Positions 23,004-34,843 of a DNA stretch of 64,000 nucleotides are shown piece by piece. Position 1 is the first letter of the stretch. Each line of letters starts with the position of its first letter. This DNA is from Tuctoria greenei (taxonomy: Eukaryota > Streptophyta > Magnoliopsida > Poales > Poaceae). The stretch is taken from positions 62,001 through 126,000 of the forward strand of contig JAYESD010000111.1 in assembly GCA_036927565.1 (NCBI GenBank), in the 5' to 3' direction. The translations under genes were made by a program, and so were the position numbers. Below the pieces are notes generated by a model that saw nothing but the letters and a program-made list of their open reading frames with translations, had not been told where the DNA came from and ran no database searches.

Positions 23004-24829
23004 TGTAACACCCTCATTTTCATGCATCATGCCCTACATACACTCATATACATGTTTAATATTAACCCACAACAAGAGGAACAAGTTTAAAATTTATTCA
23101 GAGCATTTAAAATTGATTTGGAGCAAAACCGCACTTAAAACGCAGGAAAGTGCGGACAAGTTCTACCTTGCATTTGCATTAATCATGCATGTCATGTCAT
23201 ATTGAGTAATATTTGTGCACTCTTTGATTGTGTTTCTTGTCTTGTATGTTTATTGTGTGGATTAGATGGATTTACGCTAGAGAGTGCCGCGGAGGATCTA
23301 CAGCACCAAGAGTTTGAAGAAATTGACCCTAATCAACAGCAAGAGCAAGGCAAGTGTCCTTGAAGCATATTGATCCTGTTTTTAAAATAAATGTTTTGTT
23401 TGCAAAACTGCATGCTTGTGTCACTTTTGCTGGGAATCCTATGATAGGAAGTTGACTAGCTTTGTTTAACCACCCTTATCACCTGGAATTTATGGTAGAG
23501 AGTCGGGAAGCGTTTTTTACCTTTTTGCTTCGCTTAATCAACTGGGATGGCAAACCAACTATACCTCTCAATTTAATTATGCATGGATGAGATTATGGTG
23601 AACATGAACTGGTTAAATCTGATATGGTAATGGGTGATCTAAGCAAGCATGGTATGTGGATTGGTTGGATGGTATGGTGGTTTGCTTGCTTTAGATCTAA
23701 GGATCGGTTCATGCGAGAATAAGTCGGGACTACAGTGCCACCACGAGGCCAAGTATGGGTGCGGCGTAGCTGATTAATTAGGGCTTTGCCAGTGCTATTT
23801 GGACCATTATGGATGCTCGGGGAAGGGGTAGTCGGATTGGGTTTGTTGATGATTGGCGGGACTACCCTGGGATCCGAATGGCTCAAGAGGGGGCCCTTGG
23901 TTGAAGATGTGCTCTGAGGGAGACATCACCACCGGTGAAACCTCAGTGGGGTCTAAATAGGCTAGTAATCCCTTTGTAAAGGCTATTTTGTGATCTCTTG
24001 GTCATACACCAAAGGAAATGTAATTGGCATAATGGAGGTTCTTTAGTCGCCGACGGGTGATGAAATCACAAACACGTGGGTAAAGTGGTACAAACTCTGC
24101 AGAGTTAAATAAAACTATCATGATAGCCGTACTCCCGGTTATGAGCACCTGGACAACTTCCATGATTAGAGGGAACTCGGTATTGGGATGGTATTTGGGA
24201 TGGTCATGGTTGGTATTATGGTTATGGATTAATTTCTGGTATTGAATATGGTTATTGGCCATGGTGAAATCTGGAATTATTGATGATGGTAGCAAATTCA
24301 GACTGGTATTATAATATTACTTATGCTTATGATGGGTTTATTTCACATACATGTAATATATTGCTTTTCAAATGTTTTTATGTACTTTTCTGCACTTAAC
24401 CATTATTATTGTCGTCATTTGAATCAGCCACATGTCATACTTTCCACACTTGCTGAGTATGACATGTACTCACTCTTGCAATCCCCCTCCAACAGTTGCA
24501 AGTCAGGATTGGGAGTTTAATGGCGATAATGCGGAGTTCTAGGCCGTGTCTACCGTCAGCTTTGCCTGTGGTGTTATTGGATCTGCGCTATCCCTTATGC
24601 TTAGTTTGCTTAGTTGTTTAATTAGTTTATTTCCGCTGCATTAGTTGAGCTTGTCATAAATATTCATTAGAGGTTGTATTCGAGGATAATCTGGTTGTGT
24701 GATAAAAATAATCTTGTTCTGTGGCAATTTTCTGTATACACTTTTGTGATTGCACTCGTGTATGTGTGATGAACATCCTGGGCACACATATGCGTTAGCT
24801 TGGTTCATTTTTCGGAACCGGGCGTCACA
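23004..24829 (+). repeat. Solo LTR of the Tekay-like family, internally deleted
   Basis: TGTAACACCC...GGCGTCACA, 1826 bp, with perfect target duplications GTGGG on both sides. It matches the LTRs at 52749-55576 and 58602-61430 but lacks about 1.0 kb (equivalent to roughly 52901-53900). The joint is at 23156/23157, between GTGCGGAC and AAGTTCTACC. The missing part holds the whole GGACTAGTCC array and the TATA box. A solo LTR forms by recombination between the two LTRs of an element. Confidence 0.93.
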
Positions 24830-25558
24830 GTGGGCTCCGCTGAAGAAGAGGGAGAAGCTCAGTTGGGCCCTCAACAGCGTGATGGATGATGACCGGATTG
24901 AAACCAGTCTAAGGTCCAATTTGGACGGTGCTCCTTTGGAGCTTCATCTCAAAAAGTTCCAGCATGGCATTGACATCGAGGGCGATGACTTAACTCCACC
25001 GGCGGCTTTCCTCCCTCTGAACATGGAGGCAGAGTTCCGCAGGGAGCTCCGAAGGAGCATGCCGGTGCTTGACGACCTCGGTGAGGTAGAGAGGCGTCCG
25101 ACCACCATATTGGTGATCACCGGAGCTTCTGAGGGTGGTTCCGCTTCCGCCCCGAGCAAAAGAGTTGAATACATAGGCAAGGGCAAAGAGCTCGCTGAAC
25201 CTTTCGACTGGAAGAGGAAGATAAGACGTGCTGACGGAAGCTCCGCGAGGCCAGCTCCATCTGCCTCAGTCCCTTCTCCTCGGCGTGGGAGGTCTTCGAC
25301 AGTGACACAAACTCCAGCATCGGCGTCTCCCCAGAACGCCAGCTCCGACTAGGTGACTCCGGCACTAGGGCCAGCTAAGGGCTATAGGTCCGAGGGTCCT
25401 TCTCAGTCGGGGGGGGGGGGGGGGGCAACCAAGACATCGCTGGCGGCGGCAGAAAGCTCCGAAGAGCGTTATGGAGTTACTACACCAGTTGTGACTGGGT
25501 CGGGCTCTGAGCATCTGGCGAAGAGGTTCCGCGCTAGCTGGAGCAGAAGCCTTCCAAG

Positions 25559-25634
25559 GTAAATTTTCTTTTTTACCTCAGTTGGTTATTTTTGTTGTAA
25601 CTATATTTTGAGTTTCTTTGTCCTTCATCCACAG
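25559..25634 (+). other. Intron in the antisense TAT ORF
   Basis: GTAAATTTTC...CATCCACAG. It is T-rich (76 bp), and its removal joins frame 2 to frame 1 in the same protein (AGG spans the joint). The reading sense is kept on both sides. Confidence 0.65.
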
Positions 25635-27582
25635 GGTATCCAAAAAAGGGGTTGAAGCTTCAGTTCCTGTGACAGCAGCTGATGCCGTGCAGGCGGAGGC
25701 TCCGGCTCCAATTCCAGTGTCGCCCCAGGTGGTGGCTAAGGTCGCGGCAGCTCTGGTGCTAGCTGTCGTGGTTCTGGACCTCAACTCATCTCCCGAAGCT
25801 CCCGTGGTAGCGCCGGACCATGGGAATGAAGATGTACTAGTGGCAGTTCATGAAGTTTCGGTTTTGGATGTTGTGATGATGGATGCTTTGGCCTTAGAGT
25901 CAGAGGTAGCTGTAGTTCCGGCCTTTGAGCCGGATGTTATGGAAGCCCCGGCGGCGGAGCCGGCAGTTCATGAAGTTCCGGTGCCTGAGCCGGTTGACAT
26001 GGAGGTGTTGGAACCCGAACCGGTGGAGGTCGAAGTGCCGGAGCCTGAACCGGCAGGCGCCATAGAGGTCGAAGCTTCGGTGCCTGAACCGGCAGTGGAG
26101 GAAGCACTAGCGTTGGGGCCGGAGATGGCCTCAGCTCCGGATGGGTCTTCACTACCTGCCCCGGAGGTGGTAGTTCTGAAGGTACCCGTTCCTGAGCCAG
26201 GGTGCCAAGATGAAGTGGCCGGTTTCTTGCCTGAGGGGGCAGTTGATGATGACCTGGCGGCGGGACCTTCGGAGCTGACTCCGAAGGTAGAAACTCCTGT
26301 GGCAAGACCTACCTCAGCGACGACCAAGGCACTCCCGGAGGGCGGCCCTAGTGTTGCGGAAGCTCAGGGGACTACTCTTGTAGAGTGGGACCAAATTTTT
26401 GTTCTAGAGAACCCGCTGGAGTCAGCGGAGAGGACCCCAGCAGGTCCGGAGCCAATCCCCCTGTCGTTATCCATCGACAATGCCTGCTTCAGCCTTCGTC
26501 GGGTCCAACTCGCATTTTATCACGACAGCAAGGCCCTTGAGGAGGAGCGCCAAGCTCTTAGGAGGTGGCGCAACCGACTCCAATTCGAGACCAAGCTGGC
26601 GCAAACAAGGCTGGCCAACGATAAGGAGTGGGTCAAGAGGGAGAAGGCCCAGATGGAGTACTAGGGACAGTTGCTGGATGAGAGGGAAAGCATGGTGCGA
26701 TCCCTTGACAATTAGTTCCGAGCTATATACGAACAAGCCCTGGCTACTAATGAGGCTGCGAATGGTCGCCAGGAGAACCTCAATATCATCCACGAAGGCC
26801 TCGTCAAGCGCCGGGAGGGTCTCGATGAGCGAGAGAAAAAGCTCGAAGAGGAAGAGAAAAAACTCCTGGAGCTGAGGGATGACCTCGTGAAGAGGGAGGT
26901 GGAGCTCACCCAAAGGTTAGCTCTGAGTGACAAGAGCCTTGCAGAGCACACCAAGAAGCTGGAGGAGCGCTGCAAGAGCGAAGAAGAGAAGGCATCGCAG
27001 CAAGGACATGACCTTACCAAAAGGGTGGTCGAAGTCACTGTCAGTGAGAAGAAGGTGTGAGGCCGAGAGAAAGACCTGGTTGACCGCCGGAACCGGATGC
27101 ACGTTCAGGAGAAGGAGCTTGGTGACCTTGAAAAGCAAGTTGTTGAGAGGATTCAGCAGCATGCCAAGGAGGTCGAGCGCCTTGCCCGGGAGGGTTCGGA
27201 GCTTGCGGCAGCCAATAGGTCCTTGGAGGAGATTCGAGGCTCAAGGGTTGTGGAGTCTCAACAAGTATGGGACTTTGTGGGCAAAGCCGGTGTCGCGTTG
27301 GCGCCGCTGGGCTTTAGCCCCGTGCGTCCGGACAATCTGGAGCCGGAGCTGGACCATGTGTTGGGGGCGCTGAGCTCGGTTGGTAACAAACTCGGCGCGA
27401 TGGGCGATGTCATCGCGGATCAGTTGGAAACTGAAGGAAAATTCCTTGCGCAGAACGTCGTAGAATACATGCTGACGTGCTACACAAGCTGGGATCCTCA
27501 TTTCCCACTAAACCCGGTGCTTGAAGGTCCCATCGACGGAGAGGGAGATGCCACCAAGACCACCGTGTCAGAGGTTGCCTAG

Positions 27583-28163
27583 AAGGTCGCCTCGTTCTTC
27601 CATAGAACTTAGGACTTTCTCCTTTTAGCTCCCACTTATATCTTCTCTTCTTTTCTCCAATTTTGTAATCTCTTGTCTTCAGATGAATGAAATCCAAAAA
27701 AATTATGAATTTCATTTTTCGTCTTCAACCTTTGTCTTACTCGTCCCCCTGGTAGATGTACACAATTTGATTGCGAACATGTACCAAAAGGATGTAGCAT
27801 TTTGTTGAAGACTTGAGTTCTTCGAACTTTTAGAGTATAGGTCCGAAGTTTTGTTGCATCGATAGCAGGGGCCCCCTGGGGTTATCGGAGCTTAGTAGCT
27901 CCGGCAGCGACCACTATCAACACGTAGAGCGTCGACGGCTAGCCCTCTGGGGTTGTCGGAGCTTAGTAGATCCAGCAGCGACCACCGTCAACACGAAGAG
28001 CGTCGACAGCAGACCCCATTGGGGTGTCCTTCTACCATATTTTCTTCAACTCCTTTTATTTTTTCACTTTGACGACTGGCCCCCTGGATTTGTCAGAACT
28101 TGATAGCTCCGGCGACGCCCACTATCAATGTTTAGAACATCGACGGTGGGCCCCTTCGGGGGA
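27583..28163. repeat. TAT spacer with short tandem repeats, left part
   Basis: It starts with T-rich sequence that may be the 3' UTR of the antisense ORF. Three or four imperfect units of 80-180 bp follow, sharing TCGGAGCTTAGTAGCTCCGG, CGACCACTATCAACA and GAGCGTCGAC blocks, at about 27880-27945, 27955-28005 and 28090-28150. The series continues at 35713 after the CRM insertion. Confidence 0.7.
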
Positions 28164-28168
28164 TGTCG
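28164..28168. repeat. Target-site duplication TGTCG (left copy)
   Basis: TGTCG at 28164-28168 is repeated at 35708-35712 around the CRM element. Confidence 0.95.
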
Positions 28169-29032
28169 TGATGAGTAGGTTTAGGCCCGATCTTCCGAAA
28201 GGTATGTCGATTGGGATGGAGAACTCGACGTTGATGATCTACGGCACTCGAGCGGTTCGAGTACCCCTGCAATCACTACACCACGGCTCCGTTGGTTATC
28301 AACCGTGCTGCACACGCTTGACCTTGCCAAGAAGGCTAATCCCTGCAAGTGCAACCGAGAACACGAGCAAGAACGTAGAAGACACGATCGGAAATCGCGA
28401 AGTTGGGGTCTCACAAACCGTAGAACGGCGACTTTATTGATCTAAGCAAAACCCACCGAATATGACCGGAGGCTGCAGTATTGATAGGCTAGGGTTCGAC
28501 CAAAACACGATTAGACGCGTCCCTAATGGACTCTTACGGGATACAAGGCCCAAAGGGCCGATTCGGTGGCGTAGCACCGGACAGAAATCTGGACTCGACT
28601 TGTTTCGACGATTCCCAATGACTCCGGGGGCATTTTGAGCTGAGACCAGAACCATTGGAAAGTTTATCTTCTCCTCTTTCCGTGCATATGTAGAACGTCG
28701 AAAACAGAGTCCGTATGCCTCCTGGGCGTCTGTTTTAAGGTGGACTGCTCCTGGACTCCGAGTTGAACTCGAGTCCGAGTTGTAAACTGTTTCCATCAAC
28801 TTGTGGACGTCCCAGGTGGTTCTCCACGCTCCCAAGGCCTCCTTCCTTCACTTGTTGATCTTCTCCATTATTCCTAATAACAATTAAATCATCACATAGC
28901 AATCTATTCTCAAACTCACATACAAAAAAAGTTAAGAACGAATTCACCTGCTGATTTAATAACCGTGCCCGTGCTCTTGTGATTGGTCCTTGCAGTTCAA
29001 TGCGCGTCTCTGCTGTTGTGATGTCCTCATCA
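28169..29032 (-). repeat. 3' LTR of CRM element
   Basis: 864 bp. It contains the last 298 bases of the pol frame (28735-29032). The TATA box seen in the other LTR is mutated here (CTATCAATAC on the minus strand near 28480). The polypurine tract lies just above it at 29033-29045. Confidence 0.93.
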
Positions 29033-32000
29033 TCCTCCCCCTCTTGAATTGGAGTCGTCCTCGACTCAAGTTCGTCTTCTTCTCCCAAGTACGGTCGCAA
29101 ATCTGAAATGTTAAATGTAGGATTAACCCCAAAATCGGGAGGCAATTCAAGCTTATATGCATTATCATTAATCTTTTCAACGATCTTAAAAGGACCAGCA
29201 GCTCGTGGCATAAGTTTAGATTTTCTCAAGTCGGGAAATCGCTCTTTTCTCAAATGTAACCACACCAAATCGCCCGGTTCAAGTTTTACTTCTTTTCTAC
29301 CTTTACTACCTGCAATCCTATACTTCTCATTCATCATTTCAATATTTTTCTTTGTAGTTTCATGCATCTTAAGAATGAATTCAGATTGTTGTGTAGCATC
29401 CAAATTTATAGTTTCAGAAGGAGGCAAATGTAGTAAATCAATACGAGCACGGGGATTGAAACCATACACTACCTGGAATGGACTTAGCTTTGTCGTGGAG
29501 TGAACGGATCTGTTGTAAGCAAATTCTATATGTGGTAAGCACTCCTCCCACAACTTCAAATTTGTTTTCAAGACAGCCCGCAACATAGTGGATAAAGTAC
29601 GATTAACTACCTCGGTCTGTCCATCCGTTTGTGGGTGATATGTAGTTGAAAACAGCAACTTGGTTCCCAATTTATACCACAAAGTTCTCCAAAAATGACT
29701 TAAAAATTTTGCATCACGATAAGAAACAATGGTATTTGGCACACCATGTAAACGAACAATTTCCGTCATTAATAAATCAGCAATGTGTGAGGCATTATCA
29801 TTCTTATGACAAGGTATAAAGTGTGCCATTTTGGAAAAACGATCAACAACTACAAAAATACTATCCCTCCCCCTCTTAGTCCTAGGCAATCCCAAAACAA
29901 AGTCCATAGAAATATCCTCCCAAGGTACACTAGGAACAGGAAGAGGCATATAAAGACCATGTGGGTTAAGGCGAGACTTAGCTTTGTTGCAAGTAGTGCA
30001 TCGTGACACGTAGCGCTCGACATCACACCTCATCTTTGGCCAAAAGAAGTGTGTGGACAGCACGTCTTCAGTTTTCTTCACTCCAAAATGTCCCATCAAC
30101 CCTCCTCCATGTGCTTCCTGCAAAAGTAATAGACGAACGGAGCTAGCAGGAACGCATAGCTTGTTAGCACGATAGAGGAGACCCTCTCGCAGCACATATT
30201 TATTCCAAGTTCTTCCTTCTCTACAATTTTCAAAAGCATCTTTGAAGTCCAAATCAGTAGGATATAATGCTTTAATTGTTTCCAAACCAAAGATTTTATG
30301 ATCAAGTTGGGACAGCATGGTATAACGCCTAGATAATGCATCGGCAATGATATTTTCCTTCCCTTTCTTATGCTTAATGATGTATGGAAACGACTCTATG
30401 AACTCAATCCATTTAGCATGTCGTTTATTCAGATTGGTTTGACACTTAAGATACTTCAATGATTCATGATCGGAATGTATGACAAACTCCTTAGACCAAA
30501 GATAATGTTGCCAAGTTTGTAATACACGTACTAAGGCATACAATTCCTTATCATAAGTGGAATAATTCAGAGAAGGACCATGAAGTTTTTCACTAAAGAA
30601 AGCAACGGGTTTACCTCCTTGTATGAGAACGCCTCCAATACCAATGCCGCTTGCATCGCATTCTAGCTCAAAGGTCTTGTCAAAATCAGGAAGTTGTAGT
30701 AATGGTGCTTGTGTAAGCTTCGAGTTGAGAGCATCAAAAGCGTGTTGCTGCTGTTCGCACCATCGAAATGGAACTCCCTTCTTCGTTAGCTCATGTAGAG
30801 GTGTTGCAATGGTGCTGAAATCCCCCACAAAGCGCCGATAAAAACCTGCAAGACCAAGAAAACTACGAACCTGTGTGACGGTTGTTGGGGCTGGCCAGCT
30901 GGTGATTGCTTCAATTTTTGCCTCATCCATCTCAATTCCCTGCGAGGAAACGACATAGCCAAGAAACAAGACTCGATTGGTGCAAAGACGCACTTTTCGA
31001 GGTTACCAAACAAACGTGCATCTTTCAAAACAGTAAAAACAGCACGTAAATGATCAATATGTTCATCATATGACTTGCTGTAAATGAGGATATCATCGAA
31101 GTAAACCACCACAAATTGTCCAATGAAAGCACGCAAAACCTCGTTCATTAATCGCATAAAGGTGCTGGGTGCATTAGTTAAACCAAAAGGCATAACTAAC
31201 CACTCATAAAGTCCAAACTTGGTTTTAAATGCAGTTTTCCATTCATCTCCTAGTGCCATTCTAATTTGGTGGTAACCACTACGCAAGTCAATTTTTGTGA
31301 AGATGATAGCACCACTCAATTCATCAAGCATGTCATCTAATCGAGGAATAGGATAACGATATCGAATGGTGATGTTATTAATCGCTCGACAATCAACACA
31401 CATGCACCAACTACCATCTTTCTTAGGAACCAAAAGAACAGGAACGGAACAAGGGCTAAGGCTTTCACGAATGTACCCGCGGTCCAAAAGATCTTGGACT
31501 TGTCGCTGAATTTCCTTAGTTTCTTGTGGATTCGCCCTGTATGCTGCACGATTTGGCAAACTTGCTCCTGGAATCAAATCGATCTTGTGTTCAATGCCTC
31601 TCATCGGTGGTAAACCAGGGGGTATCTCGGAGGGAAACACATCCTCAAACTCCTGCAAAAGGTTAGCAACAGCAGGGGGCAATGCAATAGACAATTCATG
31701 AAGTGAAAACATGGCTTCTTTGCAAACTAAAGCATAGCACATCCCCTTAGCATCGAATAAATCAGCAAGTTCAGATTTAGTTGCGAGCAATGATGGTGAT
31801 TTTAACTTAATAACTTGCTGTTTTTCAGATTCTAATTTTGTTGCTTTGCCCTCACGAATTTTACTCTTCTCAAAATGCACAATTTCAGCAGGAGTCATGG
31901 GGAGCAAAGTGATTTTCTTTCCCTTATGGATGAGAGTATATTTATTGGTTCTACCATGATGAATAGCATCTGTATCAAATTCCCAAGGACGACCCAATAA

Positions 32001-33566
32001 AAGAGAACAAGCATCCATAGGAACAACATCAAAATCAGCAAAATCATGGTATGAACCAATTGAAAAATGGATTCTCGCTGTTTGTGTTACCCGAACCTTA
32101 CCGCTGTTGTTGAACCATTGAATGTGGTACGGATGAGGGTGTGCTCTTGTTGTCAAACCGAGTTTCTTGACGACGTCCGTGTTTACCAAGTTATTGCAGC
32201 TACCTCCATCAATTATAGTGTGTACACGGCAGTCCTTGACGACGAGAAACATGTGGAAGAGGTTGTGTCGTTGTAGCTTGTCGTCGGTCTCCACTTTGGA
32301 GCTCAAGGCACGCTGCACAATGATGCTCCTATAGTTCTCCGTCGCCGCTGTACCAAGTACCTCTTCTTCGGTGTGTTCGTCATTTGGATCTGTAAAGTCA
32401 GTAGCAAGAGAATATTCATCTTCAACATCCGAAGTACTATCATACCCGCCATCGTCGCGTGCTATGTATGCTCGTTTGCTCGGGCAATCTCTCATCATAT
32501 GACCAAGTCCCTGGCAGCGGTGACACTTAATGTCGGAAGTACGACCCGTAGAAGGAGTGGACGATGAAGGTTTGAATGATGTCGCCTTGCTGCCTTCCGG
32601 CACGCGAGAAGGTGGAGCAGCAGGTATAGTTCGTTGGCCGCCATTGGGTGGTGTAGTCGCTGCACAGGGGGCCGAAGATGGTGCTGTTTTGGATGGTGTA
32701 GTTGCTGTACGCGGCGTGAAGTTGCTCCTCGTGCGTTGTTGCTGTTGTTGTCGGCCCTGCAATTCTTTTTCTGCCAACATAGCAAGCTGAAACAATCTGT
32801 TAACAGTATCATATTCCTTGTAATCAATAATGTCCTGAATTTCACGCCTCAACCCCCCATAAAAACGAGCTATTTTATCATCCATGTCCTCTACTACCCC
32901 ACAACGCAGCATACCCTTTTGTAACTCTTGATAATACTCCTCTACGGACATGTTACCTTGGTCTAAATGCTGCAATTTTTTGCGAAGGTCCCGCTGAAAA
33001 GATGGAGGAATAAATCGAACACGCATAGCTTCCTTTAATCTATCCCATGTTGGAGGATCAGTACTAGTTTTAACAACTTCATTCCACCATATGATAGCAA
33101 AGTCCTTAAACTCACTAGTGGCTTGACGAACTCTATGTTGTTCAGGAACAAGATGGGAATTAAATTTTTGCTCTACTGTCATCTCCCAATCAAGATAAGC
33201 CTCAACATCATAAGCACCAGAAAAAGAGGGTATAGTAAATTTCACTTTAGCAAAAGGATCATCAGGAGGGCGATTATAATTGTGATGATTATTACCTCCC
33301 ATACCTCGACGATAAAGTGGCAGTCTTGACTGATTATTGTGATCTTCTAGTTCATCATAAGCATTGTCTTCTTGTCTTCCAGCGAGAGGCAACCGAGCCT
33401 CAACAGTATTCATCCGAAGAGCAAGGTCATCCAGTTGGCGAGTCAAGTTCGCCAATGACTCCTCCGTTGCTGCGTTGTATTTGGCGAACATATCCGTCAT
33501 GGTCTTCATCATATCACGTAACTCAGCATGTTGAACACATTCGTCATTATTGTCTTCTCCTGCCAT
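28735..33566 (-). pseudogene. CRM gag-pol polyprotein, one frameshift
   Basis: It starts at MAGEDNNDEC (33566). The RETROTRANS_gag domain (PFAKVKFTIPSFSGAYD, IIWWNEVV) covers about 33260-32800, and the CCHC knuckle (CHRCQGLGHMMRDC) lies near 32530-32490. The protease IIDGGSCNNLV is near 32200. The reverse transcriptase has YFDDILIYSK near 31080-31110, and RNase H starts at ECDASGIGIGG near 30660. The integrase HHCC zinc region and core follow (30120-29480), then a GPY/F-like AAGPFKIVEKI and the tail GPITRARARLLNQQVNSFL inside the 3' LTR. One base is missing near 30983-30988, between reverse transcriptase and RNase H. The second catalytic aspartate of integrase is tyrosine (SYRDAKF). It cannot act on its own. 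Confidence 0.9.
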
Positions 33567-34831
33567 TGTTAGTAGGAAACAAAAGACAACAAAAAAAATG
33601 GTATCCCTATCAACTACAGTGACAATGTGGAAGGTGGAAGAAAACAATCTCTCTCGCTCAAGCGTCTTACCACGCTCTTACAAGTGTTCTTACCGACACA
33701 GCAGGTGGTGTGGACGGTGAGATAAACCAATGAAGTGTGGGGTGATTGCAAAGGTACCTGTTATGCTCAAGAGAAAGGTGGAGCTTGGATGGCACAATAT
33801 GGTGGCTAATAAGCAGAAAATCGTTAACATCTAAACAAAGTTGAATAAGTATTCAATGTAGGAAACTGTTGCTGGTCAACCGAGTGCCCTAGAGCCTAGC
33901 ACAACACAAGGAAGTATCAAGGCAAAAGAAAGACAGAATGATATAACCAAACAAACAGCACCAAGTGGTATAGGCCAATTGCTTTAATATGCGTGCTCTT
34001 CACCATTTTTTTTCTTTTTTGTAATATTTTTTTTTGATATTTTTTATTTACTCAGGAGCACAAATATAGGAAGCACACAAATTTGCAGCTCAATTGGATG
34101 TAATATGCGGCCTATAGAAAATCAAGAAGATTCTTTAAAATTCGTGTTGAAACTTCGGAGGCCGGATAGCCTATCTTCCGAGGGGAATTTGGGCAATCTA
34201 ATTTCGCCGAATGCGGCTATGCCGCCGAAAATCAGATGCGAAATTTCGCGTAGATGAATTTGAAAAAACAAATCGCCCGATTTCGAGTTCGTATGCGAAA
34301 GTTATGGCCGTTTTAAGGTAGGCTATCCGAGTTACGATTTTTTAGATGTTGATTCCAACTCAGTTTGAGAACAGAACTCGCAATCGGATGCGAAAACGAT
34401 CGGGAATTTGCACAGCAACTAAAGGAGTGGTGTGTGATGATTCAAGGATGAGTGGCACAAAGGTTTGTCACCTAATCTAGGGCTGGCGATGCGGGAGTTC
34501 ACGCAAGGCGGCTAGCTATGGCAAACCGATGAACGTGGCGGATCGATTTGTTATTTAGGGATTGTGGAATAGGTGTCGAATAGCAAGAAAACAAGGACGA
34601 AACATGATAACTAGGACCCAAAAACACAAAGCTAAACCAGAAACAAGACTCAATCACACGAATGCAAACTCAACAATGCAAACTGAAAAATGAAACTGCA
34701 GGCACTATAGTCTGGGAAGCGGTAAAAACGATCTAATTTTTTTTGTGGCTTTTCTGTGGACTCTAGGTACGAAACAAAACCGATCTAATGGAAGGAAGGA
34801 AAACAAAGATACCTCACGGGCAACCTGGAAA
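33567..34831 (-). other. CRM untranslated leader
   Basis: About 1.26 kb between the primer site and gag start on the minus strand. It has A-rich runs (T-rich at 34004-34050 on the plus strand) and no credible ORF, and presumably carries packaging signals. Confidence 0.7.
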
Positions 34832-34841
34832 TCTGATACCA
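34832..34841 (-). other. CRM primer binding site
   Basis: The minus strand reads TGGTATCAGA two bases inside the LTR end (34844), complementary to initiator methionine tRNA. Confidence 0.85.
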
Positions 34842-34843
34842 AT

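Larger units (their letters stand above)
22379..27582 (+). pseudogene. Antisense ORF of TAT element, Transposase_28-like with coiled-coil tail
   Basis: The frame opens at ATG 22379 and shifts near 22415. It then shows the conserved block of the 'putative gypsy type transposon' family (PF04195-like): FSANAMVGLIPPFSTF, FCEMWVGIPPC and FTIHTTSKSFEYHGFYYFV (22485-22740). A solo LTR interrupts it at 23004-24829; coding resumes at 24835. A 76-bp GT...AG intron at 25559-25634 joins two frames perfectly. Exon 2 encodes acidic PEP repeats (about 25900-26120), a glutamate/lysine/arginine-rich coiled coil (26500-27240) and a conserved C-terminus. In-frame stops lie at 22749, 25350, 26662, 26713 and 27058. 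It runs opposite to gag-pol of the same element. Its role is unknown; the family is common in TAT-type elements. Confidence 0.75.

Noticed and set aside
24750..25352. A separate host gene starting at 24750
   Set aside because: Its first 85 bases lie in the solo LTR; after removing the LTR and one GTGGG the frame joins the upstream Transposase_28-like block of the TAT antisense ORF.
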